From Clostridium sp. Marseille-P2415 (lineage in GTDB: Bacteria; Bacillota; Clostridia; Lachnospirales; Lachnospiraceae), in the NCBI RefSeq assembly GCF_900155545.1, contig NZ_LT732525.1, positions 339,856 to 403,855 of the forward strand: 64,000 bases of DNA. Reading direction: 5' to 3'. The notes beneath the pieces are model-generated. The model was not told where the DNA came from. It did no database searches and saw only the letters and a program-made list of their open reading frames with translations. Shown here piece after piece: positions 24,815 to 32,445 of this stretch (position 1 is its first letter; each line of letters begins with the position of its first letter). A program made the translations under genes and the position numbers.

Positions 24815-25726
24815 CTATTTTTGCAGTCTATTTTTTTCCTCTTGAATTTCTTTTTTCATGTCACTTATTAATAATTCTTTACTAATATCGAAGTCTCCAT
24901 CTTCCGAATAATTTCCCCATCGTCTATAAAACAAGTTTCTTCCAAGAAACGAGGATTCTTCTCTATCTTTAAATATAAATTTAACATCGATAATAATGGA
25001 TGTCTGTAAATCCATTTCTGGTATGTACTGCCATGGTTTATATTGCAAAGGATCGTAGTTCCATGGTTCATAGTGATACTCTTCCATTAATTCTGTTACA
25101 CAAAGGGATATTTTTTCTGCCATCTCCTCTAGCTTTTCTTCTCTTATAAAAATATTAAAATCAACACTCGTATGATAATCTTTTGTATCAATAAAATCCT
25201 TACTGAACTCTTCATATTCATCTTTTATACGTGCTATATACGCTTCCTCTGAAGATCTATATCCCTCATAGAACCCGTCATATGTTATTGTATAAGCTAT
25301 CCCATACTTTTTTGCTTTTTCCTTAAACCTCTTCTCCAGTAAATCTTGTCCATAACAGTCATGATACTCAAGGTCAGCCTGCAATCCGCCCGATTTATCA
25401 AAGGGAATCGGACTGGCATTCCCATAGCACCGGTAAGTATATACGTTAAATACAAAGGACGGATCACTTTCAGGGCTGGCTTCGTAAACAAGCCCCTCTG
25501 CAAGATCGGAATAAGGTCCAGGTGCATGTATCCACTTTCCCAATGACAGCAAATCCCTTTTACTTCGGATTTCAAATTCCTCCCCATAAGTCTCCTTTAA
25601 TCTTTCAAGAACTTCTTCCTCTGTAAGCAGCGGCGGATACTCCACTTTTTCTTTTTTACAACTGACTGCCAAAGCACTTATCACTATTACACATAAAACT
25701 AATATTATTTTATGCAGCTTCTTCAT
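24815..25726 (-). CDS. Tandem paralogous lipoprotein 1 (candidate immunity protein)
   Basis: The longest and first-transcribed paralog, 303 residues, lipobox LAVSC. The N-terminal 190 residues track genes 2 and 3, but the C-terminal part has a unique repeat-like insert (HYEPWNYDPLQYKPWQYIPE) and a distinct end (SFLGRNLFYRRWGNYSEDGDFDISKELLI) that resembles gene 4 more than 2 and 3. This mosaic suggests recombination among copies. Start ATG 25726 with GGAGG. It is followed by effector fossil A. Confidence 0.75.
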   Translation of the reverse strand: MKKLHKIILVLCVIVISALAVSCKKEKVEYPPLLTEEEVLERLKETYGEEFEIRSKRDLLSLGKWIHAPGPYSDLAEGLVYEASPESDPSFVFNVYTYRCYGNASPIPFDKSGGLQADLEYHDCYGQDLLEKRFKEKAKKYGIAYTITYDGFYEGYRSSEEAYIARIKDEYEEFSKDFIDTKDYHTSVDFNIFIREEKLEEMAEKISLCVTELMEEYHYEPWNYDPLQYKPWQYIPEMDLQTSIIIDVKFIFKDREESSFLGRNLFYRRWGNYSEDGDFDISKELLISDMKKEIQEEKNRLQK

Positions 25727-25755
25727 TTCACTTCCTCCATAAAATCAGGCAACAC

Positions 25756-25803
25756 TTTTTGTTCCTCTGTCAGCATAAGGACAAATGGAATGAAAGACCA
25801 TAT
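25756..25803 (-). pseudogene. Short fossil of the lipase effector interior
   Basis: In one minus-strand frame the bases read SFIPFVLMLTEEQK, aligning with effector residues 204-217 (FSIPFADKLAEEQL) and with the internal piece of the fossil at 22590-22681. It lies just upstream of lipoprotein gene 1, where the end of a preceding lost unit would be. Confidence 0.5.
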
Positions 25804-25812
25804 CCATCCGCG

Positions 25813-26361
25813 TTACACCACAGTAACCGGAGTTAAGACGATTCCCTCCATGGATCTTCGCAGTAAGCTTTCTGCCACATCAAGGCTCACTACCAGCCTC
25901 TTTTCCAATAATCCATCGATCATAAATATCTGCCTTGTTCCAATTTTTTTCTTATTCAGTACCATTTTCTTTAACAAACGGTTAGGAAATAACTCCGCAC
26001 TTTCATCCAGACAGTCCTGCTCTCTTACGGCAAATAACCAGTAAACTTCCTGTATTTTTAAAACAGGATCACTTAAAAAAGCGGCTGTACTGCTAAAATA
26101 TTGCTCATAAGCCTCAAAGATTTCCTTCATCCGGGTGGACAGCAGGGGAAGCGGCTGATATAAATAATCCGGATACATATTGCTGTCTTTGCTGATCACC
26201 CGGAAATTGTAACATTGTTCAAAGATCGCCTGATCGCTCCATCTTATATCCGTTGTCAGCTTTATTTCAATATCCGGTTTCAGCTGTTTCGGAAGGTATC
26301 GGTAATCAAGAGATACCACATGATTCATTGCTTTATCCTGAGAGAACAGAAAATACTCCAT
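25813..26361 (-). CDS. Imm11/DUF1629-like hypothetical protein
   Basis: A soluble protein of about 182 residues without signal peptide. The C-terminal part (RQIFMIDGLLEKRLVVSLDVAESLLRRSMEGIVLTPV) has the look of the Imm11/DUF1629 family often found beside polymorphic toxins; this is by eye only. It follows the pentapeptide-repeat gene with a six-base gap, so they are co-transcribed. It may be the immunity or adaptor partner of the upstream pentapeptide protein. ATG at 26361 or GTG at 26364. Confidence 0.55.
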   Translation of the reverse strand: MEYFLFSQDKAMNHVVSLDYRYLPKQLKPDIEIKLTTDIRWSDQAIFEQCYNFRVISKDSNMYPDYLYQPLPLLSTRMKEIFEAYEQYFSSTAAFLSDPVLKIQEVYWLFAVREQDCLDESAELFPNRLLKKMVLNKKKIGTRQIFMIDGLLEKRLVVSLDVAESLLRRSMEGIVLTPVTVV

Positions 26362-26367
26362 CACCGG

Positions 26368-27513
26368 TCACCTGCCTTTCTGAAATAAAATATTCTCTGA
26401 CTGTTCCTCTGAAAACTGCACCCCAGCCTTTGCCTCCGGGCTGAAGACAGCATGATAGAGATTCGCGCCGGTAAAATCCGTATTTTCAAATACTGCATCC
26501 CTGAAATCGGCCCCCGCCAGATTCGCACCCTTAAATGTAGTATTTTTTAGAATCGTATTGGTGAAATCAGCCCCTATCCAGCTGATTATGCTAAGGTTCA
26601 ATATAGATGGAATGCTGATCGGTGCAAAGGAATCGCGGAAATCGCTGTCAGTTAAATCGCAACCCGAAAAATCTGCATCCAATAAAACAGCATTTCTCCA
26701 TATCGTACCTGTAAGATTGCATGCACTCCATTTCGTTTTCAAACAAAAGCTGTCACTAAGATCAGCATTGCTCATATCCGTATTCGTGAAGGTGCTTTTA
26801 CTTAAATTAATCTCTTTCAGGCTCAAATATCCAAGCTGACAGTTTACATAATTTTTACAAAAAAATTCATCCGGAAGCTTTCTGTACTCCTGAAATTCCA
26901 ACCTTATGGTATCACTGTCCTTTTCCACAATTTCTGTCAGATATAATTCATCCAGGCTTCCTTTGTATTCTCCTGCTATGATCCGGAAATCAGCAGTTTT
27001 TTGTATTGGTGAAATCCATTCCACTCCATACTCTTTGATGGTCTGCCTTGCTATTTCTATGATTAATTTGTTTACAAACTTTGTATAGTCATGTAATAAA
27101 AAGCTTCTGATATCACTTTCCAGTACGTTTCCCCGAAAGTATTTTGCTTTTTGATTCAACCGTTCTTCCAGCTTCCATATAAACTGAAAGATTTCTGACC
27201 CATCGAATTCCACAAATACAGGCTCTTCATCCAGATAAAATCTGTTATCAAAAGCATACATTCGTATTTTTCCTGTCTTGAGCAAAATTTCGCTTCGCAA
27301 GATGGAGATTGTTATGTATAAAATTTTCCCTTTTTCTCCAATCCTTTGCATGTCTGCTGTTTTTGCAGCCAATTCCTGCATACTTTCATAAATCTCTCTG
27401 CAGATAGTCTCTTTTCTTGCCCGGGCATATTCATACAGCAATTTAATCCCAATAGCAGCTTCGATAATCCCGTGCTGACCCCAAAAACGACTCAATGCTT
27501 TCTTTCTCTCCAT
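26368..27513 (-). CDS. Pentapeptide-repeat protein of the injection locus
   Basis: A 381-residue protein. The first 200 residues are a helical and mixed domain with no match I recognise (YEYARARKETICREIYESMQ, VFVEFDGSEIFQFIWKLEERL). Residues about 220-365 are pentapeptide repeats of the A(D/N)LxX/F type (NADLSDSF, DADFSGCDLTDSDFRDS, KGANLAGADFRDAVFENTDFTGANL), which fold as a right-handed beta-helix. Pentapeptide domains occur as parts of secreted effectors in injection loci. It lies 10 bases after VgrG copy 2, as a cargo gene would. ATG with AAGGAG. Confidence 0.72.
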   Translation of the reverse strand: MERKKALSRFWGQHGIIEAAIGIKLLYEYARARKETICREIYESMQELAAKTADMQRIGEKGKILYITISILRSEILLKTGKIRMYAFDNRFYLDEEPVFVEFDGSEIFQFIWKLEERLNQKAKYFRGNVLESDIRSFLLHDYTKFVNKLIIEIARQTIKEYGVEWISPIQKTADFRIIAGEYKGSLDELYLTEIVEKDSDTIRLEFQEYRKLPDEFFCKNYVNCQLGYLSLKEINLSKSTFTNTDMSNADLSDSFCLKTKWSACNLTGTIWRNAVLLDADFSGCDLTDSDFRDSFAPISIPSILNLSIISWIGADFTNTILKNTTFKGANLAGADFRDAVFENTDFTGANLYHAVFSPEAKAGVQFSEEQSENILFQKGR

Positions 27514-27523
27514 CTGCTTCTCC

Positions 27524-28951
27524 TTAGTTAATATAAACTTTATTTCCCTTTAATTCTGTTTTTCCTTCCTTATCCATAGATATCTCTGCTTTGCCGCCGC
27601 AGCGGACCTTTATGCTGTCAGATGCCTCGATACTCACCTGATCTCCTGCGCTAAGCTCAATGGATTCTCCGGCTGCAATTGAGATATTTGTCTTTGATTG
27701 AACATAAATCGTCCCGCTTTCATCTAAAACCAATTTACTCCCGCCATTTGCTGAAATAATCACCTGCTGCGGAGTCCACATGATTTCCATTCCCTGTGGA
27801 TTTCGTATGTACCTTCTCTGGTAGTCCGCCATTCGGTCTGTCTGCCCTTTTGAAGGTTGATAATTACTGACTGCACTGACGGCGAATGCAGACTTTTCAT
27901 CTATATCCGGGATTTGGATTCTCACTTCATCTCTCACTTCCGGCATACAGTACCACCCGCTCCCGTCCTGTGAAGCATAAATAGAGGAATAAGAAAACCA
28001 ATACGCTTTTTCTATACTCTGCTCCTTATCCGCCTCATGGATATGTACTTTAATCTGATCTCTTTGTACCGCTATTACCGTCCCTTTTAAAGAACTTCCT
28101 TTAAGCTGTTCATTATAGCTTAATTCCTTTTTAAGTCCGCCTTTTGTACTTAAATCATAGTATCCTGCCAGCCCAGCCTGCTGCATCCGGATTTCTGCTT
28201 TCTTCACATAAAATGGAATTTTCCTGAATGTTACCTGCTCTCCTAACTCCATCACCTTTAAAGCTTCAATCCTATAAGCGCTAAAGTCCAGACTCATGAT
28301 ATTCTGAATCGTATTTTTCTCAGCCTTCTGAAATTCTCCAAGCTCTCTATTTATTTCATAATCTGTTTTTGCAATTTCAACATTTCGTTCTATTGATGGC
28401 ATACCTGCATGGTATGCTAAAAATCCTGCCTCAACATACGGAAACAGGCCCTGGTTTATATGAGATGCCAGACGCTTTATAAACTGCCAGTCCGTTTCGT
28501 CATATTGCAGGAACAACTGCCCTGTCGGTACATCAAATTCATTACTCACAATAACATTGGAATCTTTATATTCCCCTGTTATTCCTTTGATAATGTCCGC
28601 ATAGGTAGCTGTTATATCCTGAAAAGAACGCTTCTTTTTTTCAATATCCATAAGAAATGTTTTTGAAATTGCCTGAACCGATATGCTGTAAACTCCTCCT
28701 TCTTTTTTCAAATTGATTTGACTTATCATTCCATAGAATAAAAACGAACCTGTACGAAATTTTATACAAATTTCAGTTTCCGGGCCGCACCGTTCCAGAT
28801 AAGGCTCGGCCAATTCCGCTTTGACCTTGCCAGACAGCTCCAGACTGCTATGTTCATTTATTTCTTTATGAATTTCCAACGTTTCAATTGTTAAAAATTC
28901 AAATGGGCTGATTTGTAATTCTTCATATGTCATCATCTGATTCATTTTCAT
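27524..28951 (-). CDS. VgrG-like spike protein of a contractile injection system (copy 2)
   Basis: A 475-residue VgrG-like protein, diverged from the copy at 16913-18604 but with the same layout: gp27-like part with KKKRSFQDITATYADI and FLQYDETDWQFIKRLASH, OB-fold segment (LKGTVIAVQRDQIKVHIHEAD...MPEVRDEVRIQIP), then a needle with short beta repeats (SKLVLDESGTIYVQSKTNISIAAGESIELSAGDQVSIEAS). It lacks the Gly/Ser tail of copy 1. It is preceded by the DcrB-like gene and followed by the pentapeptide and DUF1629-like genes, forming a second spike-cargo module. Confidence 0.82.
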   Translation of the reverse strand: MKMNQMMTYEELQISPFEFLTIETLEIHKEINEHSSLELSGKVKAELAEPYLERCGPETEICIKFRTGSFLFYGMISQINLKKEGGVYSISVQAISKTFLMDIEKKKRSFQDITATYADIIKGITGEYKDSNVIVSNEFDVPTGQLFLQYDETDWQFIKRLASHINQGLFPYVEAGFLAYHAGMPSIERNVEIAKTDYEINRELGEFQKAEKNTIQNIMSLDFSAYRIEALKVMELGEQVTFRKIPFYVKKAEIRMQQAGLAGYYDLSTKGGLKKELSYNEQLKGSSLKGTVIAVQRDQIKVHIHEADKEQSIEKAYWFSYSSIYASQDGSGWYCMPEVRDEVRIQIPDIDEKSAFAVSAVSNYQPSKGQTDRMADYQRRYIRNPQGMEIMWTPQQVIISANGGSKLVLDESGTIYVQSKTNISIAAGESIELSAGDQVSIEASDSIKVRCGGKAEISMDKEGKTELKGNKVYIN

Positions 28952-28978
28952 AATTCTCCTCTCATTCTGTATGAACCG

Positions 28979-29575
28979 CTATACCGGTTCCTCTTTCATT
29001 GTCATAAAAATACGGTAAACCACGGACTGCCATGCCTGAAAACACTCTTCCTGCATTTGAAAATTTATTATAATTACTTTTCTGTTACAAATAATAATTC
29101 CTGCCGTATTATATATTTTTTTATCCGGCATCCTTAGCAGCATTGTAAAGATATCTGCCTCCATCTCCTTATGCACCATAGTTTTTGAAAAAACCAATTC
29201 TGATTGCTGCTTTGATTCATTCATCATTTTTTTATAATGCTCTTCTATCTCCTGTATTCCAGGTTTTTGTTCCTGATCTAACCGTTTGATTGTCAGCAGA
29301 AACTGATTACTGAATGAAAATACAGCCATTTCCTCTCTTTCTGCCAGTAGTCTTATACCTTTCGGTAAAAGTATGGAAAGCCCATATTTAGAAAAGGAAT
29401 ACCGGATAAATTCATATTGAATATTATCTATAAATAAGCTTTCCCCTTCCTCTATTTCCTGTAAACCATTTACATCTGATTCACTGATAAGAGCAGGCTC
29501 TGCTGTTTCTTGGAATTCTGATTTCAACAGAACATTCCTTCTTGCTTTTGCAAATAATAAATCAATGTCATTCAT
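28979..29575 (-). CDS. DcrB/DUF1795-like protein, candidate effector chaperone
   Basis: A 198-residue cytoplasmic protein without signal peptide. From about residue 50 it shows the DcrB/DUF1795-like pattern: YEFIRYSFSKYGLSILLPKGI, strands with EREEMAVFSFSNQFLLTI, a helix (IQEIEEHYKKMMNESKQQS) and a last strand pair with FQMQEECFQAWQSVVYRIFMTM. DUF1795 proteins (Eag) chaperone PAAR-type effectors of type VI systems; the assignment here is by pattern and position as first gene of the locus. AGAAGGG precedes the ATG. Confidence 0.58.
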   Translation of the reverse strand: MNDIDLLFAKARRNVLLKSEFQETAEPALISESDVNGLQEIEEGESLFIDNIQYEFIRYSFSKYGLSILLPKGIRLLAEREEMAVFSFSNQFLLTIKRLDQEQKPGIQEIEEHYKKMMNESKQQSELVFSKTMVHKEMEADIFTMLLRMPDKKIYNTAGIIICNRKVIIINFQMQEECFQAWQSVVYRIFMTMKEEPV

Positions 29576-29888
29576 TTTTTATTCCCTTCTAATCCACCCT
29601 CCGAGATAGTAAGTAACTACCCGTAATAAATGAACCCGTATATATCCTCATTCGACATTTTATGAGCATTATTTCAACTTATGAGCATTGTTTCAACCCA
29701 AGTGCCAAAATTATACACGTTGAGTGCCAAAATTTGCACATCAACCTTTTTGCTTCCGTAATATTACCTGAATGTAGAACCACATTCCTAGTTTATAAGC
29801 GGTTTCACATGTTGAAAGTAAGCTTTAAAGTTTAAGTAGAAAAGTTACCACATATGCCATATTCTATTTATATAAATGACTTAAAAAA
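29576..29888. other. Long AT-rich intergenic region upstream of the injection locus
   Basis: The 380-base gap holds no ORF with coding character. Its right end is the terminator of the DUF1062 gene; the middle has tandem repeats. The promoter of the injection locus should lie here but no convincing -35/-10 pair was identified. Confidence 0.6.
29659..29740. repeat. Tandem 19-base and 22-base repeats, possible end of an IS21-type element
   Basis: TTATGAGCATTATTTCAAC (29660-29678) is followed directly by a copy with one change (29679-29697). Then AGTGCCAAAATT occurs at 29701-29712 and 29723-29734. Multiple short terminal repeats of this kind occur at the ends of IS21-family elements, but no istA or istB gene or second end is in the window, so at most a solo remnant. 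The class is inferred from memory of such ends. Confidence 0.45.
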
Positions 29889-29930
29889 ATAAAGGTAACG
29901 GCTGTCATAATAAGACCCATTACCTTTAAA
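29884..29930 (-). terminator. Rho-independent terminator after the DUF1062 gene
   Basis: On the minus strand AAAGGTAA and TTACCTTT pair around an AT-rich loop (arms 29891-29898 and 29920-29927, extended by GG/CC), followed by ATTTTTTT. Confidence 0.75.
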
Positions 29931-29955
29931 ATACCATACAATTTTTTGTGATTTC

Positions 29956-30618
29956 TCAATACTTAACACACCTTTTCACTTTACAGGGAATAAAATCAGA
30001 TTCATGGGATTCCCTCAATGCTTTCGTTTTAAAAGCCTCTGTTCTGATCTGCAAAAGCATTCCATCCTTTACTCTGCTTTTAGGTGATAAAACCCCGCTC
30101 CCGCTGGCAATCAGCCCTTCTTCACACCATTTCTTTATCCTACTTCTTGAAACAGAGAGCTGACGCACTAAAAACAAGTCAACCCTTAAATCAAAACCGG
30201 CAGGAACCCTTACTTCTACCTCTATGGCATGATCATCCATGCAGGGAAGGGGGGTAACCACCTCCAGTATATGGTACTCTGTTCTAGTATTTGCTGCTTC
30301 TGCTTTGTTTTTTGCAAATAAATCTCTGTCAGATCCATATATGGCAGCCAGATAGGGATCATTTTTTAAAAATCCCTCATATTCCTTTTCATCAAGGTGC
30401 CCGGCCTCCGCTCTTTCCCAAATTGCCATATTCCAGGAGGTCTCACACTTACCGCACCGGTATATCAGCCAGACATCGATGAGACGTCCATTGGCATTTA
30501 CTCTGAATTTTCCGCTATTTTTATATTCCGTCTTTTTTCCGCATTTCGGACACCTTCTTATGACAAAAGGAAGTTCATCCGGCGTGATGATCCATTGTTT
30601 CCGAAAATTCCGTTTCAT
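29956..30618 (-). CDS. DUF1062 protein: zinc ribbon plus S4-like domain
   Basis: A 220-residue protein of the DUF1062 family. The N-terminus has a zinc ribbon with Cys23-x2-Cys26 and Cys55-x2-Cys58. The C-terminal part (LRVDLFLVRQLSVSRSRIKKWCEEGLI...SRVKDGMLLQIR, about 145-195) looks like an S4 RNA-binding motif. Together this suggests an RNA- or ribosome-associated protein, but no function is established to my knowledge. Monocistronic with its own terminator. Confidence 0.78.
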   Translation of the reverse strand: MKRNFRKQWIITPDELPFVIRRCPKCGKKTEYKNSGKFRVNANGRLIDVWLIYRCGKCETSWNMAIWERAEAGHLDEKEYEGFLKNDPYLAAIYGSDRDLFAKNKAEAANTRTEYHILEVVTPLPCMDDHAIEVEVRVPAGFDLRVDLFLVRQLSVSRSRIKKWCEEGLIASGSGVLSPKSRVKDGMLLQIRTEAFKTKALRESHESDFIPCKVKRCVKY

Positions 30619-30704
30619 GTTTTTCCTCCATTCATGCAGATTTTCTTATGTTACTGTATCACGCCTTTTTTCTTCATCCTACCTCAAACTCTATTATGAA
30701 AGAA

Positions 30705-30743
30705 AGAAAAGGCGGCACATCATGCTCTTTCCGATGTGCCGCC
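30705..30743 (-). terminator. Rho-independent terminator after the CD3324-like gene
   Basis: A perfect 11-base stem GGCGGCACATC/GATGTGCCGCC (arms 30711-30721 and 30733-30743) is followed on the minus strand by TTTTCTTTC. It abuts the stop codon at 30744. Confidence 0.85.
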
Positions 30744-31028
30744 CTACTCTATTTTCTTTTTTCTCTTTTCCTGAAGTACGATTCTCTGAATGCTTTTCTC
30801 AGACAGGTAATACCGCTCAGCAAGCATCTTCACACAGATGCCAGAAGCATAATCCCTGTAAATGGCCAGGTCACGGAGCTCACGCTCCTCCCTGGCGCCC
30901 GTCCCCTCACCCCAGGTCCTTTTATTTTCCTGTTTTCTGGGGATGTAAATATATTCCCCATCAATATAATTCTGAATGAATTCCACCAGTTCCACCGGCA
31001 AAATTTCATTTGCTTTCTTATAGCGCAT
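30744..31028 (-). CDS. CD3324-family small helix-turn-helix protein
   Basis: A 94-residue protein starting RYKKANEILPVELVEFIQNYIDGEYIYIPRK, a pattern I recognise from the CD3324 family of Clostridia, and ending in a helix-turn-helix (VKMLAERYYLSEKSIQRIV) like that of Mor-type activators. It likely binds DNA; the target is unknown. The ATG at 31028 has GGGAGG five bases upstream; the frame is open to 31079 without a ribosome site. Confidence 0.75.
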   Translation of the reverse strand: MRYKKANEILPVELVEFIQNYIDGEYIYIPRKQENKRTWGEGTGAREERELRDLAIYRDYASGICVKMLAERYYLSEKSIQRIVLQEKRKKKIE

Positions 31029-31257
31029 CGCTGCCTCCCAAACATGATTTTTCTGTCCGGAATAGCAAAGGCTATACAATTACTGTCATATTTTCACTGC
31101 ATAACCTGTGCTATGCAGTCTTTGCGGGGTCCATCATAAAAAAGCTCGCCTCCTTAAAAGATATATGTCCTTCTTCAACATAATCAAAACCATTATACCA
31201 TACGAAGCATCCTTATAAACCTCACACTCATTCCAGAATCATTTTAGAGGCAGCGGT

Positions 31258-31920
31258 TTATCCGTTTTTTATAACCACCCCAAGATACTTTGCCAGCTCT
31301 GCCGCCTGGTATAAATCCACCACAGCTCCCCTGACCTCCCGGCAGTCATCGGAAAGCATCAGGCCCTGTATGACGCTGTCCGTAAAGTCCATACCATTTA
31401 ACATGGTCTTAAAAAAGCTGGCATTTTCCAGGCAGACCCGGTTCCATTCCACCGCTTTGCAGCGGCACTGGGTGATGGAGCTCCCCCGGAGCTGAGTACC
31501 GGAAAACCGGATATGTTCAAGCTTAGAGGAATCAAAATTAGCATAGTCAAAATTGCTTTCTTCAACCGCCGTATGGAGTATGGTGCTCCCACAGAATCTC
31601 ACACCCACTCCCTTGGAGGCAAGAAATTCCGCCCGGTTAAAATAACCGTCTGTGAAATTGCAGTTGGAAACATCACAGGACTGAAATACCACATCGGAAA
31701 ATTCCCCTTTTTCAAAGTTACAATTTTGAAATATACAGTTCTCGAATACGACTGCGGAAAAACGCATGCGGGAAAGATCCTCTTCCGCCATGCGGATATT
31801 CCTTACGAGAACAGCTTTAACAGCTTCCTCCTCATCCTTCCTGTTAAAGAGTTCAGCCACATCTTCCAGAACATACTCCATTTCCTCCGGAAGAATCGGG
31901 GTAAGAAACTTTTGACTCAT
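31258..31920 (-). CDS. Pentapeptide-repeat protein downstream of rlmH
   Basis: A 220-residue protein. After a 55-residue helical N-terminus come pentapeptide-like repeats (FENCIFQNCNFEKGEFSDVVFQSCDVSNCNFTDGYFNRAEFL ... FDYANFDSSKLEHIRFSGTQL), rich in Cys and Phe/Asn, then MDFTDSVIQGLML. It should form a right-handed quadrilateral beta-helix; function unknown. AAGGAG nine bases before the ATG at 31920 decides the start; a frame open to 31977 overlaps rlmH. It is unrelated in sequence to the pentapeptide protein of the injection locus. Confidence 0.8.
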   Translation of the reverse strand: MSQKFLTPILPEEMEYVLEDVAELFNRKDEEEAVKAVLVRNIRMAEEDLSRMRFSAVVFENCIFQNCNFEKGEFSDVVFQSCDVSNCNFTDGYFNRAEFLASKGVGVRFCGSTILHTAVEESNFDYANFDSSKLEHIRFSGTQLRGSSITQCRCKAVEWNRVCLENASFFKTMLNGMDFTDSVIQGLMLSDDCREVRGAVVDLYQAAELAKYLGVVIKNG

Positions 31921-31954
31921 CTCCGTTTTCTCCTTTTCGCTGGGTTCGGGTTTT

Positions 31955-32434
31955 TTACTTGTGATACGGCTCTCCATTGATGATCCGGTAGCTGCGGTAT
32001 ATCTGCTCCAGCAAGATCACCCGCATAAGCTGGTGGGGAAACGTCATCCGGGAGAAACTCAGCTTATAATCCGCCCTTTTTAAAACGGCCTCCGACAGGC
32101 CTAAGGAGCCCCCGATGACAAATATAATCTGGCTGGTCCCTCCCACTCCCAGAGCGTTTATTTTCTCAGACAGCTTAACGGAATCCGGCATTTCCCCTTC
32201 AATGGCCAGGGCAGCCACGTAGGCACCCTCTTTGATGGAAGAGAGTATCCGCTCCCCTTCCCTGTCCTTAATCTGCCGCTCCACGGCCTCACCGGCGCTG
32301 TCCGGTGTCTTTTCATCCGCCACCTGTATGATCTCCAGCTTACAGTAACGGCTCAGTCTCTTGCTGTATTCCGCGATGGCGTCGGCATAAAACTTCTCCT
32401 TTATTTTACCCACAGTCACCAAAGTTATCTTCAT
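31955..32434 (-). CDS. rlmH: 23S rRNA (pseudouridine1915-N3)-methyltransferase
   Basis: A SPOUT-class methyltransferase that methylates pseudouridine 1915 in helix 69 of 23S rRNA. The 159-residue product shows the SAM-binding knot IIFVIGGSLGLSEAVLKRAD and the C-terminal FPHQLMRVILLEQIYRSYRIINGEPYHK, both diagnostic. It begins 11 bases after the esterase gene, so it is read as part of that unit as well. Confidence 0.97.
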   Translation of the reverse strand: MKITLVTVGKIKEKFYADAIAEYSKRLSRYCKLEIIQVADEKTPDSAGEAVERQIKDREGERILSSIKEGAYVAALAIEGEMPDSVKLSEKINALGVGGTSQIIFVIGGSLGLSEAVLKRADYKLSFSRMTFPHQLMRVILLEQIYRSYRIINGEPYHK

Positions 32435-32445
32435 TGGAGTCTCCT

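Noticed and set aside
20768-25726. Repeated structure considered as a CRISPR or other array
   Set aside because: The repeat unit is a full lipoprotein gene of about 0.85 kb plus spacer, not short direct repeats with unique spacers.
16913-29575. Locus considered as part of a prophage
   Set aside because: No integrase, terminase, capsid, portal, tail-tube or lysis gene is present; only spike-like proteins and cargo.
29659-29740. Short tandem repeats considered as a CRISPR array
   Set aside because: Only two copies of each unit, directly abutting in the first pair, and no cas genes.
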